Source of the DNA: Gp6-AA40 sp035764385
GTDB taxonomy: Bacteria > Acidobacteriota > Vicinamibacteria > Vicinamibacterales > UBA2999
NCBI GenBank assembly: GCA_035764385.1
Contig: DASTZI010000374.1
Coordinates: 1 to 50,782 of the forward strand
Reading direction: 5' to 3'
Length of the DNA stretch: 50,782 nt
This document shows positions 16,103 through 26,500 of this stretch, in pieces. Under the pieces are notes generated by a model that was not told the DNA's origin, did no database searches, and was given only the letters and a program-made list of their open reading frames with translations. The position numbers and the translations under genes are program-made. Every line of letters starts with the position of its first letter. Position 1 is the stretch's first letter.

Positions 16103-17995
16103 TCAATTCCCGCGCGGCGCCGAACGGACGTCGCTGGGCTGCGGCGTCGTCAAGGACAGGAGTTCTACGTCACACGCCGGCGTCCATCGCAATATGTAGC
16201 CGGCACGCCCGCGCACCGTCTCGAGAAAGCGGCGATCATCTTCGATGTTCACGTGATTAACCCACAGGACATCGTTCTGAAGGTCTGGATCGTTCACCGG
16301 CCGGAACAGCACGAAGTGCCGAGGCGACCGCCCGCACGGCGGGGCAAACGGGGACGGGGCGAAAATCGCCGCGTGATGAAGGCCCGCCCGTTGCGGCGCG
16401 CGCAGCGCCACGTTCACGTGAGCCGCGATACGGCGCGCGGCCTCCAGTCGAACTGGCACGAAACCGAGCCAGGCCGTGACAATCAGCGCGGTGAGCAGCG
16501 ATGCGGCGAAGATCGACCACGGCCAGCGGCGAGAGTCGATATCATCCGGGCGCGACGCGTTCAACCAATCGTGAAGATTCCGGGTACCTGCGATCGTCAG
16601 AACCAGGAGCGGGAGCGACATCTCAAAGGCGTGAACGGGCCCAAAGGTGTCGATCCCCCAGTCGCGTTGGAACAGGTTGAGGAGAAGGTATGACGCACAC
16701 ATCCACCAGAGCAGCCCGGTAGGGTTCGCGCGCGTCGGGCGCGCGAAGACGATGAGTGCGAGCGAGGCGGGCCAGCCGAAGAGATCCGCGTTCAGTCGAA
16801 ACATGGCGGCCGTTGTGCGCGCAATGGCGGGCTGCAAATGCGAGAAATCGAACCCGGCAAGAGGTGTGAGTTCGCTTGGACCGAAGGTGGTGAAGCGGAA
16901 CATGTTTTCCACCAGGTACTGGTTGTAGCGCGTGTATCCGACTCGCCAGGGCGATCCGTTTTGCGCCCAGAGCGACGCCAGGAACAAGACGCCCAGGAGC
17001 GTCGTCGGAAGCAGGAACGCGAGCATTGCCCGTCCGCGTGCGCGCGGCGCCAGCCGCCGCAGACCCCAACACCACGAGACGAGGAGCGGCAGCCCAATCG
17101 GCAGCACCGACTGCGGACGGATACAGAAGGCGAGCGCGAAACTCAATGCAAAACCGGCGTGGTCTCGCATCGAGGCGTTGTCACGCGTCGTGCGGATGTA
17201 CATCCACAGACACCAGGTTAGCGCCATCAGGCACGAGGTGTGGGAGAGCAGCGTTGCGGCGGCGATCTGGAGAAACGGGGCCGACAGGAACAGCACGACG
17301 CCGCCGCGTGCCCACGACGGTCCGGCAATGTGACGCATCACCCGCAAGAGCGGCGGGACGGTGAGCGCCGACAGAATCGGATTCATGATGCCCGGCGCGC
17401 CCATCCACACCGCAGGTACGAGGAGTGCCGGCCAGCCCAGGAAGTACACGGGGTATAGGCGGCCGTCATTGATCATGAAGTTCTGATCGAAGAACAGTTT
17501 CATAGGCGGCGAGGCGACCCACAACCGGCCGCTTGCGAGCAGTTGCGCAGCGAACTGGTAGGCACCTTCGTCGTCGGTGAGCGGGGCGCCGTGAAGCAGT
17601 GCGTAGCGAATCACGGCGGGAATCATGAAAGCCGCGATGCAGCTGACGAAGAGAAACCGCCCTTCCGGCACCGCGTTCCACCGGGCGACCACCGAGTTGG
17701 CGTGCACGGGAGCGCCACAGCGTTGCGACACGGCGCGCGCGAACAGCACTGCGGATAGGCCGCCCAAGAACATCCAGGTCAGGACGTATGTCGTGTAGCC
17801 GGGAGGGGGGAAGTTGACCGATCCGAGGTCGAGTGCAAATCCCCTGAAAGATACGAGCCCGACGACGTGGAAGCCAAGGAGCGCCAGTCCTGCGGCCGCA
17901 AACAGCGTGGTGCTCTCGTCACCCATTGAACCGCGCGGCCCGCTCGCCGCCGCCGCGTCCCGACTGCGTCGTCCCGTTTCAATGGATGTCGACAT
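16103..17995 (-). CDS. Multi-pass membrane protein, GT-C type glycosyltransferase-like
   Basis: The 630-aa protein has about 11-12 hydrophobic segments. Early in the sequence, a loop after the third segment holds LTDDEGAYQFAAQLL, matching the acidic DE-containing first extracytoplasmic loop of GT-C (PMT/ArnT-like) polyprenyl-phosphate-sugar transferases. The C-terminal about 100 residues form a soluble periplasmic domain with Cys residues. It likely moves a sugar from a lipid carrier to a surface molecule. Neighbours include a GT2 of the polyprenyl-phosphate-sugar synthase type and a GT4. Start ATG 17995 has no clear ribosome-binding site; 17926 (MGDESTT) is an alternative. Confidence 0.65.
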   Translation of the reverse strand: MSTSIETGRRSRDAAAASGPRGSMGDESTTLFAAAGLALLGFHVVGLVSFRGFALDLGSVNFPPPGYTTYVLTWMFLGGLSAVLFARAVSQRCGAPVHANSVVARWNAVPEGRFLFVSCIAAFMIPAVIRYALLHGAPLTDDEGAYQFAAQLLASGRLWVASPPMKLFFDQNFMINDGRLYPVYFLGWPALLVPAVWMGAPGIMNPILSALTVPPLLRVMRHIAGPSWARGGVVLFLSAPFLQIAAATLLSHTSCLMALTWCLWMYIRTTRDNASMRDHAGFALSFALAFCIRPQSVLPIGLPLLVSWCWGLRRLAPRARGRAMLAFLLPTTLLGVLFLASLWAQNGSPWRVGYTRYNQYLVENMFRFTTFGPSELTPLAGFDFSHLQPAIARTTAAMFRLNADLFGWPASLALIVFARPTRANPTGLLWWMCASYLLLNLFQRDWGIDTFGPVHAFEMSLPLLVLTIAGTRNLHDWLNASRPDDIDSRRWPWSIFAASLLTALIVTAWLGFVPVRLEAARRIAAHVNVALRAPQRAGLHHAAIFAPSPFAPPCGRSPRHFVLFRPVNDPDLQNDVLWVNHVNIEDDRRFLETVRGRAGYILRWTPACDVELLSLTTPQPSDVRSAPRGN

Positions 17996-18126
17996 CGTTG
18001 CGCATCAGCGACAGCATCATTCCCGACGGCACTGGTGCGGCGGCGACCCAAATAGCGAGTGCATGCGGCGTGGCCGCGAGCGTATCACGCCTCGTCCGGC
18101 CAGTTCCGTTAGACTGGCGCTAACCG

Positions 18127-18822
18127 ATGGACGAACACACCCGTGCGAATCCCTCATGGTGGGATCATCAGCGCCACAGCCTGATTCGGCTGCGCCGCCA
18201 GATTGACGACGAGATCCACGCCCTGCGTCCGGGCGCCGGCGATTGCATTGTGGACATGGGCTGCGGTGACATGCCTTACCGTCCGCTGTTCGAGGCGCGC
18301 GGCGCCCGCTACATCGGGTGTGACATCGATCCGGCGGCCCAGGTGACGATCACCGAGGGCGAACCTGTCGCGCTCGACGATGCGTGTGCGATGGGCGTCG
18401 TTTCGTTCCAGGTCCTCGAACACGTCTGGGATCTCGAGTGGTACCTCGGAGAGTGTCGCCGCATGCTGCGGCCCGATGGATGGCTGCTGCTGTCCACGCA
18501 CGGGGCGTGGCTGTACCACCCGCATCCGACGGACTTTCGACGCTGGACCGTGGACGGCCTGACCCGAGAGATCGAATCGCACGGATTCGTCGTCGAACGC
18601 ATCACCGGCCTGATGGGGCCGCTCGCGTGGACCACGCAGTTCCGGCTGCTCGGCTATCGAGAGGCGCTGCGCCGGATCCCGCTGTTCGGTGCGCTCGCGC
18701 TGCCGTTTCTTGTGACGTTGATGAACGCCCGGATGGAGATCGAGGACGCCATTACGCCTGCGGCGATCCGCCAGACCAACGCGTGTGTCTACGTCGTGAT
18801 CGCGCGTCACGCAGCGAGGTGA
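18127..18822 (+). CDS. Class I SAM-dependent methyltransferase
   Basis: The 231-aa Rossmann-fold methyltransferase has motif I VDMGCGDMPYRPLF, the acidic end of strand beta2 (YIGCDID) and the later FQVLEHVWDLEWYLGECRRM segment typical of Methyltransf_11/UbiE-like enzymes. The substrate cannot be told from sequence. Surrounding glycosyltransferases make a glycan or lipid-linked sugar plausible. It is divergent from the GT-C gene (131 nt gap) and converges with the GT2 gene. No Shine-Dalgarno sequence is evident before ATG 18127. Confidence 0.8.
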   Translation: MDEHTRANPSWWDHQRHSLIRLRRQIDDEIHALRPGAGDCIVDMGCGDMPYRPLFEARGARYIGCDIDPAAQVTITEGEPVALDDACAMGVVSFQVLEHVWDLEWYLGECRRMLRPDGWLLLSTHGAWLYHPHPTDFRRWTVDGLTREIESHGFVVERITGLMGPLAWTTQFRLLGYREALRRIPLFGALALPFLVTLMNARMEIEDAITPAAIRQTNACVYVVIARHAAR

Positions 18823-18844
18823 ACGCCCTCGCCTGCAGCGCCCT

Positions 18845-19795
18845 TCATGACGCGCGGCCCTTCGATACCAGCAACGCGCGGATTTCCTCCGCTCGCCGAT
18901 TGATCGATGAGAGGACGACTCCAGCGGTCATGCTCAACGCGCTGAGGATGAACAGGCCGGCCGCGCAAATGGCCAGCGGCACCCGCAGCACCTGACCGGT
19001 CTCGACGTACTGCTGGATCACGAGGCCTCCCGCAGAGAGCGACGCCACCAAGAGGAGTAGCGCCGCCGCGCCGAAGGACGTGAGCGGCCGGTAATCGCGG
19101 AAGAACGCGAAGATGGCGAGCAGGATACGAGAGCCATCGCCGACCGTCCGTAGCTTGGACTTGCTGTCGCCGGTGCGGGCCCGATACGTCACCGGCACTT
19201 CGTCGACCCGGAAGTGATTTACGAACGCCTGGATTGACAGCTCGGTTTCGATCTCGAACCCCTTGGCGATGAGAGGCGACTGCTCGAGCAGGCGGCTCGT
19301 CAACGCGCGGTAGCCCGAAAAGAGATCAAGTGTCCGGATGCCGAACAGGAGCCGAACGACGGTATTGAAGAGGCGGTTGCCCCAGGAATGGCCGACCGGG
19401 AATGCGCCCTCCCCGGCACCTTCCAGCCGCGTACCGATCACCATGTCGGCGCCTGCCTGAATTCGCGCAACAAACAACGGCGCGCTCTCGGCCGGGTATG
19501 TGCCGTCGCCATCGACCATCACGAAGATGTCGGCCGGCGCGGCGTGGCGCAGGCCCGTCAGCAGCGCGAATCCCTTGCCGCGACGCGTCTCGCGTACGAC
19601 CTCGGCGCCGGCGGCGAAGGCAATCTCCGCGGTCCCATCGGTTGAGGCGTTGTCGACCACAACGATGCGCGCATCCGGCAGCGAGGCGCGAAAGTCCGCG
19701 ACGACCTTCGCAATCGAATGGGCTTCGTTGAGGCATGGCACGACGACCGCAACGGTCGGCCCAGAGGGCGTGGAGACGTTCAGAGGTTTGGTCAT
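18845..19795 (-). CDS. Family 2 glycosyltransferase with C-terminal membrane helices (polyprenyl-phosphate sugar synthase-like)
   Basis: The 316-aa protein has a GT-A domain: VAVVVPCLNEAHSI, VVDNASTDGT and MVDGDGTYPA (the DGD metal-binding triad). Two hydrophobic segments near the C-terminus follow. This is the layout of GtrB/DPM1-like enzymes that make polyprenyl-phosphate sugars, the donors used by GT-C transferases like the one encoded at 16103. ATG 19795 overlaps the stop of the upstream GT4 gene (ATGA), so I use it rather than an earlier in-frame start. This gene is the downstream member of the two-gene operon. Confidence 0.85.
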   Translation of the reverse strand: MTKPLNVSTPSGPTVAVVVPCLNEAHSIAKVVADFRASLPDARIVVVDNASTDGTAEIAFAAGAEVVRETRRGKGFALLTGLRHAAPADIFVMVDGDGTYPAESAPLFVARIQAGADMVIGTRLEGAGEGAFPVGHSWGNRLFNTVVRLLFGIRTLDLFSGYRALTSRLLEQSPLIAKGFEIETELSIQAFVNHFRVDEVPVTYRARTGDSKSKLRTVGDGSRILLAIFAFFRDYRPLTSFGAAALLLLVASLSAGGLVIQQYVETGQVLRVPLAICAAGLFILSALSMTAGVVLSSINRRAEEIRALLVSKGRAS

Positions 19796-20895
19796 ACCTT
19801 CTCGCGCGTCGCGTCCCGGAACAGATCGAGGTGGCGTTCGACCGTCGAATCCCAGCTCCAATTCCGGAGCGCATACTCCCGTGATCGGCAGCCGAACTCC
19901 TCTCGAAGTCCGGGAGCGATCGCCAGCCGGACCGCGGCCTGACGGAGCTCCTCGAGTGAGGCGACGGCGACCACCGCGTTCCGGTCCACTGAACCGGCAT
20001 ATCCCTCATCCCAAAGTATCGTCACCGGCAATCCGCTCGACATGGCCTCCTGGACCGAGACCGGAAACCCCTCGCCCGTGGCGGCGTGAAGCAGAAAGTC
20101 CGCAGCCGCGAACACGTCGGGCATGGCGGCGTAAGGGACGGCGCCAAGATCATGCACGTCCGGCCCCAACGTCCGGTCGGCGCCGCAAACAACGAGGCCA
20201 TACTCCTTCGCGGAGAATTCCAGCACAGCGTCGAGGTTCTTTTTCTGGGCGGCGCGCCCGACGAAGAGCGCGAGCACGTCCCCTTCGGGCAGCCCGAGGC
20301 GTGCTCGCGCCGTGCGGCGCTCCTCGGCACTCCGAGGGTGGAACCTCACCGTATCGACACCGTTCGAGATGAAGGTCACCGTGCGATCCCCGAAGCCCGC
20401 GGCGATCCATTCGTGGACGCGGGAGTTGTACGCGATGACCTTCGCGCTGCGGCGAACGACGGGCGCGCCGATGAACGCCCAGGCGACCTGCTGGACCGCG
20501 TTCAAGACGGGCGACGGGTAGCGTACGAAGCCGACGTGCTCCGTGAGGAAAAGCGGTACCCGTCGGCGTCGCGCCACCAGGGCGAGGAGCGTCGTGAAAT
20601 AGAGGCTGCCGTGGGCGTGCAGCACATCGCACGAGCGAAGCGCGACAATCGCGCGCATCACGCCCGGTCCGAGCGGCATCGCGTACGGCACGCCGCGAGC
20701 TTCAGCCCCATGCCATGCCGGGAGACGATGGACGGTTGCGCCGTCTTCAATCGTGACGCCGCTTCGGCCCTGCCAGGCAGTGCTGACCACGATGACGTCG
20801 TGCCGGCGAGCGAAGCCTCGTGTGAGCTCGTGGACGATCGTCTCCAGGCCGCCGAGGTGAGGTGGGTAGTTGTGTGTGACGATGCCGATGCGCAT
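19792..20895 (-). CDS. Family 4 glycosyltransferase (GT-B fold)
   Basis: The 367-aa protein opens with IGIVTHNYPPHLGGLETIVH, the GT4 N-terminal loop. It carries FISNGVDTVRFHP near the domain hinge and the C-terminal nucleotide-sugar motif with acidic residues (GEGFPVSVQEAMSSGLPVTI). It would transfer a sugar from NDP-sugar to a glycan or lipid in the cytoplasm. It is translationally coupled to the GT2 gene downstream. Substrate unknown. Confidence 0.85.
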   Translation of the reverse strand: MRIGIVTHNYPPHLGGLETIVHELTRGFARRHDVIVVSTAWQGRSGVTIEDGATVHRLPAWHGAEARGVPYAMPLGPGVMRAIVALRSCDVLHAHGSLYFTTLLALVARRRRVPLFLTEHVGFVRYPSPVLNAVQQVAWAFIGAPVVRRSAKVIAYNSRVHEWIAAGFGDRTVTFISNGVDTVRFHPRSAEERRTARARLGLPEGDVLALFVGRAAQKKNLDAVLEFSAKEYGLVVCGADRTLGPDVHDLGAVPYAAMPDVFAAADFLLHAATGEGFPVSVQEAMSSGLPVTILWDEGYAGSVDRNAVVAVASLEELRQAAVRLAIAPGLREEFGCRSREYALRNWSWDSTVERHLDLFRDATREKV

Positions 20896-20960
20896 GCGAT
20901 CCGCCGCGCCCGGGGATCATCGACCGCAATACAGAAGGGGCGGCGCGAGGCAGGATGGTA

Positions 20961-21152
20961 TCAGACACGATAAGCAGGTAATTTCACCCGCAGATTCTTC
21001 ACGCCGCCGCCGTTCAACGTGAAGGTCGGGTAGGACGCTCAGCTGATATCGGCGACGTACATGACGACATGCCGCCATGAGGGCTGCTGAAGGGACGCTG
21101 TGAATGATCGGGTGCGGCCGCTCGATCCTGGATCAAAGGCGACACTGAAAGG
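20961..21152 (-). pseudogene. C-terminal gene remnant with an in-frame stop, family unknown
   Basis: The 408-nt gap 20896-21303 has no intact gene. One minus-strand frame reads like protein (PFSVAFDPGSSGR...PSWRHVVMYVADIS), meets a TGA at 21041-21039, and resumes with ASYPTFTLNGGGVKNLRVKL to a final TGA at 20963-20961. Upstream, the sense reading seems to move to another frame. This looks like the decayed end of a secreted beta-rich protein. A plus-strand tail ending at 21286 (TFTWSDALQNITSLIVN) is an alternative reading of part of the same region. Confidence 0.3.
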
Positions 21153-21303
21153 TCGGATCCTAGAACCGCACGATCACTCGTCAAGGTGACCGCGACACCA
21201 AAGGCGTTCAAGATCGGGAACGCGTCGAGGCAGACGTTCACGTGGAGCGACGCACTGCAGAACATCACGAGCTTGATCGTGAATTAAACGCGCGGATCCC
21301 CGG

Positions 21304-21981
21304 TTACGGCATCTGCGCCTTAAATGTCGCGCTCGCGGTCGTTCTCCCCCATGAGATCGCGATTCGGCCCCCATCGGTCGTCATGTCCTGAAACGCCCAG
21401 GTGAGCTGTTCGACACTGAACGGCAACATCTCAACCTTCATCGGCTCGCGCGCGACGTCTTTGTCTGGCGTATAGCCATATGCGCCCCACAGCGCACTCT
21501 TATCCTTCGCGTCCATCTTTGGCTGCGCCGCCCAGCTCGAAACGATCAGGGTCCAATTGCTCGGGCCTCGTACATCGATGAACAGGCTGTACTCGCCGGG
21601 CGGGATCGTCTTGCCGCCGATCACGAGTGCGGCTTCGGTATTGAGCCGCGTCGAGGCGTTCGCGCCCGCCCGCCATACGGGCGGCGGCCCCCAGTCGCCG
21701 AGCGGCAGATCGATCAGCGCCTTCCCGTAATTCGGACCTGACCCAAAGATGTCGCGTCCGCGCAAGGAAGGACGGCCATACGTGATCTCGAGCCATTTGC
21801 CGTCCACGTATCGTTCCTGGCCGACCGCAAACGAGGGCCGGTCGCCTTTCACCCAGCGCCCAAGCACCTGCGCCTGTGTCGACCCCGGTGGGCTCAGCGG
21901 TCTGTTGGCCGGCTGTTGAGCGTTTGCGACCGCACCGCATGCGATCAATATGGCGACTAGCACAATGCGAATGCGCGGCAT
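21304..21981 (-). CDS. Secreted DUF2911 protein
   Basis: The 225-aa protein has a signal peptide (1 to about 22, ending ANAQ) and the DUF2911 signature: LEITYGRPSLRGRDIFG, then WRAGANASTRLNTEAALVIG, then IPPGEYSLFIDV. The family is common in Bacteroidota and Acidobacteriota and has no known function. The start is firm: GAGGAGG lies just before ATG 21981. It lies downstream of the metalloprotease gene on the same strand (130-nt gap). Confidence 0.85.
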   Translation of the reverse strand: MPRIRIVLVAILIACGAVANAQQPANRPLSPPGSTQAQVLGRWVKGDRPSFAVGQERYVDGKWLEITYGRPSLRGRDIFGSGPNYGKALIDLPLGDWGPPPVWRAGANASTRLNTEAALVIGGKTIPPGEYSLFIDVRGPSNWTLIVSSWAAQPKMDAKDKSALWGAYGYTPDKDVAREPMKVEMLPFSVEQLTWAFQDMTTDGGRIAISWGRTTASATFKAQMP

Positions 21982-22111
21982 CCATCCTCCTCAAAAGACT
22001 GCCATCGACCCACGACCGTCTCCCGGGTTTGCAGTTCTCCTGGAAATTCTACGCGGGTTCCGGAACGGCCCGAAGTTCGCCCCACTTCAATGGTGTCGCG
22101 CCTCGGCATCG

Positions 22112-22768
22112 TTACCGGCTGCTGGCCGATAGAGCTGGCTGCCGTGCGGCAACGGTCTGGCGCATCTTTTCGGCATCCTCACTGAGAAACACCCAGTCGG
22201 CCGACCGGTTCGCCTGTAGCTCAGCGCTCGACCAAAGCGCGCGCATCAGTCCGGCATTGGAATGCCGAGGACTGTTCAGCAACAGGTGGCCGATTTCGTG
22301 TGCGATGGCATATCCCAACAGTCGTGTGGCATCAACGCGCGCGCCACGCGCGACCACCGCCACGACGTCGGGAAACACTGTGGACAGGATCGACGCATGG
22401 TCCTCAGGCGTGCGACTGACCGGCGAAAACCCCATTGATACGTCCCGAGCGTCACCGACCGAGCCTTTCGTCAGGATCCGGAGAATCAGCTCGTTTGTAG
22501 CGAGCGTCTGCCCGCATCTCGCGGATTCTCCGATCGGCTCAATGCTCTTCACGCCACAATCGAGCCATCGGACGTCGCTCGCCACGTCCTTCAAGATGGC
22601 CGCCGCAAAGTCCTGGGCAATCCGAAGGTTCCCTCTCGCCACTTGAGAGGTGTTGTAAGTCCGAATCACCAAAAGCGGCCGGGAGGGTGCCTCGACGCTA
22701 TCCGCTCTCACCGCACCTGAAATCATCAGAACGAGCACTGCTACCGCGCCAACAAGCCAGAACCTCAC
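22112..22768 (-). CDS. Exported zinc metalloprotease-like protein
   Basis: The 218-aa protein has a signal peptide (1-22, ending AVRADS). AHEIGHLLLNSPRH (H157, E158, H161, third candidate ligand H169) plus a following NAGLMR with M175 resembles a zinc site with Met-turn, as in metzincin-like or archaemetzincin-like families. Cys71 and Cys85 could form a disulfide. Substrate unknown. It is divergent from the sigma factor gene at 22975. Confidence 0.65.
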   Translation of the reverse strand: MRFWLVGAVAVLVLMISGAVRADSVEAPSRPLLVIRTYNTSQVARGNLRIAQDFAAAILKDVASDVRWLDCGVKSIEPIGESARCGQTLATNELILRILTKGSVGDARDVSMGFSPVSRTPEDHASILSTVFPDVVAVVARGARVDATRLLGYAIAHEIGHLLLNSPRHSNAGLMRALWSSAELQANRSADWVFLSEDAEKMRQTVAARQPALSASSR

Positions 22769-22974
22769 GCTCCCACCTCCCCTGTTTCCGCGTCTGTTGG
22801 CTCACGCGGAGAAAGCGGAGAAGTTCACTCACGGCAACACGGCAACTGCGAAGGCGGATAGGCCGCCATTCAGACGAGTGAAAAAGGCCGGAAATTGCGC
22901 GTGAGAAGAGGATGGAGACGATTGCCTTGAGCGTGCGGGCTGAGGTGCTTATGCTTGGATTCCAGTCAAGTTCA

Positions 22975-23547
22975 ATGGAATCTTCACGTTCCGAGGTCAC
23001 CGCGCTGTTGCAGCTGTGGAGCGACGGCCGCAAAGACGCACTCGACCGACTCTTGCCACAGATCTATGCCGAACTGCAGCGGCTGGCCTCCAGCTACCTC
23101 CGGCGCGAGCGACCCGACCACACGCTGCAAGCGACGGCGCTCGTCCACGAAGCCTTCATCAAGCTCGTCGATCAACGGGCAGTCCGCTGGCAGAATCGCG
23201 CGCATTTCTTCGGCATCGCCGCGCAAGCCATGCGGCGCATCCTGGTCGATCATGCGCGTGCACATGACGCTGGCAAACGCGGTGACGGCGCACGCCGGAT
23301 CTCGCTCGATGATGTGCTCGTCTTGACCGACATGCCGAATGTCGATCTGCTCGCGCTCGATGAAGTACTCTCGCGACTCGCAGTCGTTGACCCGCAACAG
23401 AGCCGGGTCGTCGAGCTGCGGTTCTTTGGTGGCCTGACGATCGATGAGACCGCGGAGGTGCTGCACATTTCCCCTGCAACCGTCGGGCGGGAGTGGACGC
23501 TGGCGAGAGCGTGGTTATACGCGGAACTTCAACGATCCACAAAATGA
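22975..23547 (+). CDS. ECF-type sigma factor (TIGR02999-like), coupled to protein kinase
   Basis: The 190-aa protein from ATG 22975 matches the sigma-70-like family found in Acidobacteriota and Planctomycetota: LQLWSDGRKDALDRLLPQIY, DHTLQATALVHEAFIKLVDQ (region 2) and SRVVELRFFGGLTIDETAEV (region 4). An earlier in-frame ATG at 22912 would add 21 residues of no family character. Its TGA overlaps the kinase start as ATGA. No anti-sigma gene is present, so control by phosphorylation from the partner kinase is an attractive inference. Confidence 0.85.
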   Translation: MESSRSEVTALLQLWSDGRKDALDRLLPQIYAELQRLASSYLRRERPDHTLQATALVHEAFIKLVDQRAVRWQNRAHFFGIAAQAMRRILVDHARAHDAGKRGDGARRISLDDVLVLTDMPNVDLLALDEVLSRLAVVDPQQSRVVELRFFGGLTIDETAEVLHISPATVGREWTLARAWLYAELQRSTK

Positions 23548-26500
23548 ATACGGATCAGTGGACGCGTGTGAAGGAGGTCTTCCATGCCGCGCTGGATCGC
23601 GCAGTGGACGAGCGAACCGCGTTTGTGGCAGATGTCTGCGGCGCGGACGCGGTGGTGCGCGCAGAAGTCGAACGGCTTCTCGCTGCGCACGCGCAAGCTG
23701 GCCACTTCATGGAGCGATCGCCAGCGGTGGGCCGGCGTCCATCTCTAACAGGTCAACGGCTCAATCACTACCAGGTTGGGCGGCTAATCGGGACCGGCGG
23801 GATGGGAGAAGTCTACGTGGCGCACGACGTCGATCTCGGGCGCGAGGTCGCGCTGAAGATCGGCATCGCCGACCAAGACACGGGTTTTCAGCTACGGCGT
23901 GAAGCGCAGCACGCATCCCAGTTGAATCATCCACATATCTGCACGATTCACGAGGTGGGCACCTACGATGACCAGCCCTACATCGTGATGGAATACATCG
24001 AGGGGCGGCGGCTCTCAGAGCTCATCCCACCAGGCGGACAACCCACCGAGAGCGTCGTGCGGTATGGAATCCAGATTGCCGACGCCCTGGCACATGCGCA
24101 CCGGCACGGTGTCATCCATCGCGATTTGAAAAGCACGAACGTGGTCGTGACGCCAGAAGGGCGGGCGAAGGTTCTCGACTTCGGGATCGCATGCGGTGTG
24201 TCGGCAGAGCGCCTGAAGGGTGTTTCCGAATCCACAACGCCGGAGACCGTCCCGGGCGTTGTGGCGGGTACGCTCGCCTACATGGCCCCCGAGCTGCTGC
24301 GTGGAGAACAAGCCGACGCGGGCAGCGACATCTGGGCACTGGGCGTTCTGCTTTACGAGATGGCGAGCGCCATCCGACCGTTTGTTGGTGCCACCGGATT
24401 CGAGCTGAGCAGCGCCATCCTGCACGAGGAGACAGCGCCGCTCCCGCCTCGAACCTCCGCGCCCCTCGAGCAAGTCATTCGACGATGCCTCGCGAAGGAT
24501 CCACGGGATCGCTACAAGCGAGCAGACGAAGTTCGTGCGGCGCTCGAGACCGTGCAGGCCGAGACACCACACGGGAAGCCGCGCGCTCGGCGCATATCGT
24601 TAAGCCAGCCTCTTCTGCCTTCGTGGCGCGCTCGTGCAATGACGCTGGGTCTGCTGATTACGCTTGCGGCCGTCGGGACTCTGACGTGGCGCTCGTTCCG
24701 ATCGGGAACCGTGCCTGTGGCGCTGGGGGCGGGCGGCCGACCGGCAGTTGCCGTCATGCCCTTTGACAACCTCTCGGGCGGCCAGGACATGGCCTGGCTG
24801 TCGAAAGGCGTGCCGAGCATGCTGCTGACAGGGCTGGCCCAGACGCATGGTCTCGACATCGTGAGCGGACAGTACCTGCAAGATGTGATCAGACAAATGG
24901 GGGCGAGCAACCTTGAAACACTCGGACGCGATGCATTCGCGGAGGTCGCGCGGCAGGCAGGCGCCGGCGCGATCGTTGTGGGTGGCATTTCGAAGGCTGG
25001 ATCCGAAATCCGCATTGACGCGCAGCTTGAAGATCTGGCGAGCGGACGGGTCCTGGTGGCCGAAAGCGTCCGGGGAACGGATCTCTTCGCGCTCGTCGAC
25101 CAGTTGGCCGCGCAGATCCGTGACGGCATTGGATTCCGCGACGCAACCGGCATCCGCAAAGTGTCGGATGTTTCAACCACATCGCTCGAGGCGTTCCAGT
25201 TGTACTCGCAAGGGCTGGACGCGTTGTTCAATACGCGAATGGACGACGCGCAGAACATATTCGAACGTGCTGTGGCCATCGATCCGACGTTCGCGAGCGC
25301 GTACCTACACCTGGCTAACGCGAGCAGCTTCCGGGGGCAGATCGATCTCGAGCGAGAGTACCTTCGCAAGGCGGCGGAGCATACCGACCGGTTGGGAGAA
25401 CGAGAGCAGCTTTCGTGGGCAGCCCAATCGGCACTGGCATCGGGCGACTCCGCAGCTGCAGCACGGGCACTCGACGACCTGATCGCCAAGTATCCAGATA
25501 CCGACCAAGCGTATGGCCTTGCCGCTCAGTTGTACGCTCCGGTCACCGGGCTCATTCACGATCCAGCGAAATTGTTGACGACGACTGCGGCCGGGGCGGC
25601 GGCGCTGCCGAAGTCGATGGTGACGCGCGGTCTGTACGCGTACGCGCTGCTCGGTGCGGGCCGGTATGCAGAGGCGCTCGGCGAGTTCGACGCATACGTG
25701 CGGGTGGCTCCACGCGAACCGAATCCTTTCGACAGTCTTGGGGAAGCGAATTTCGTGATGGGCGAACCCGACAAAGCCATCGAATCGTTTACACGCGCGC
25801 TCACGATCGACCCGACGTTCGCCGGTTCACAGATCGGACGCTTGTGGAGTCTGGCGAGCCTCGGTCGTTATGACGACGCCGTTCTCGAAAAGCCGCCGCA
25901 GTACCTGCTGGCCAAGTGGTCGTCCATCAGCGCATTCGTTCTCTCACGCGTCGGCAGATATCGCGAGGCCGATCGCGCACTCGAGGCGGGCAGGCGAGAA
26001 GCCGAAATCGGCGCAGACGTCAGCGAGCAAGGGAACATCCTCCTGTTGTCGTCACTCCTTGCGATCGAGCGCGAGCAGTATGGGCGAGCGCTGCAAGACT
26101 GCGATTCAGCCGAACGCATGTTCACAAGGTTGCCCGAGAAGAAAAGGAGGGTCGGCCTCGTGCTGGTTCACCTGATGAGCGGGATCGCCGAGGTAAGGGC
26201 CGGCCACATCGATCAAGCTCGCCGGCATCTGGAGATGCAGGAACGCCTCGTCAACTCATCCGTCGAGCCCGAGAACTGGTGGCACAACGCGTTGGTGGGA
26301 GAAATCGCGTTGGGCGCTGGCGACCTCGGGAAGGCGGCAGCCGCTTTTTCAGCCGGCGAACCTTCGAGAAAGATGTGGTGGTCCACTCGATATTCGAGTT
26401 TGTCGATTCTGGCGAACAATCTGATTTCGCGTGATGGCCTCGCTCGCGTGGCGACCGCGCAAGGGGACCTCGCCCGCGCCATTCAGATCTATCGCCAACT

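Noticed and set aside
24512..25489. 325-codon minus-strand open frame inside the kinase-TPR gene
   Set aside because: It is an antisense shadow with Ser/Arg-rich low-complexity translation.
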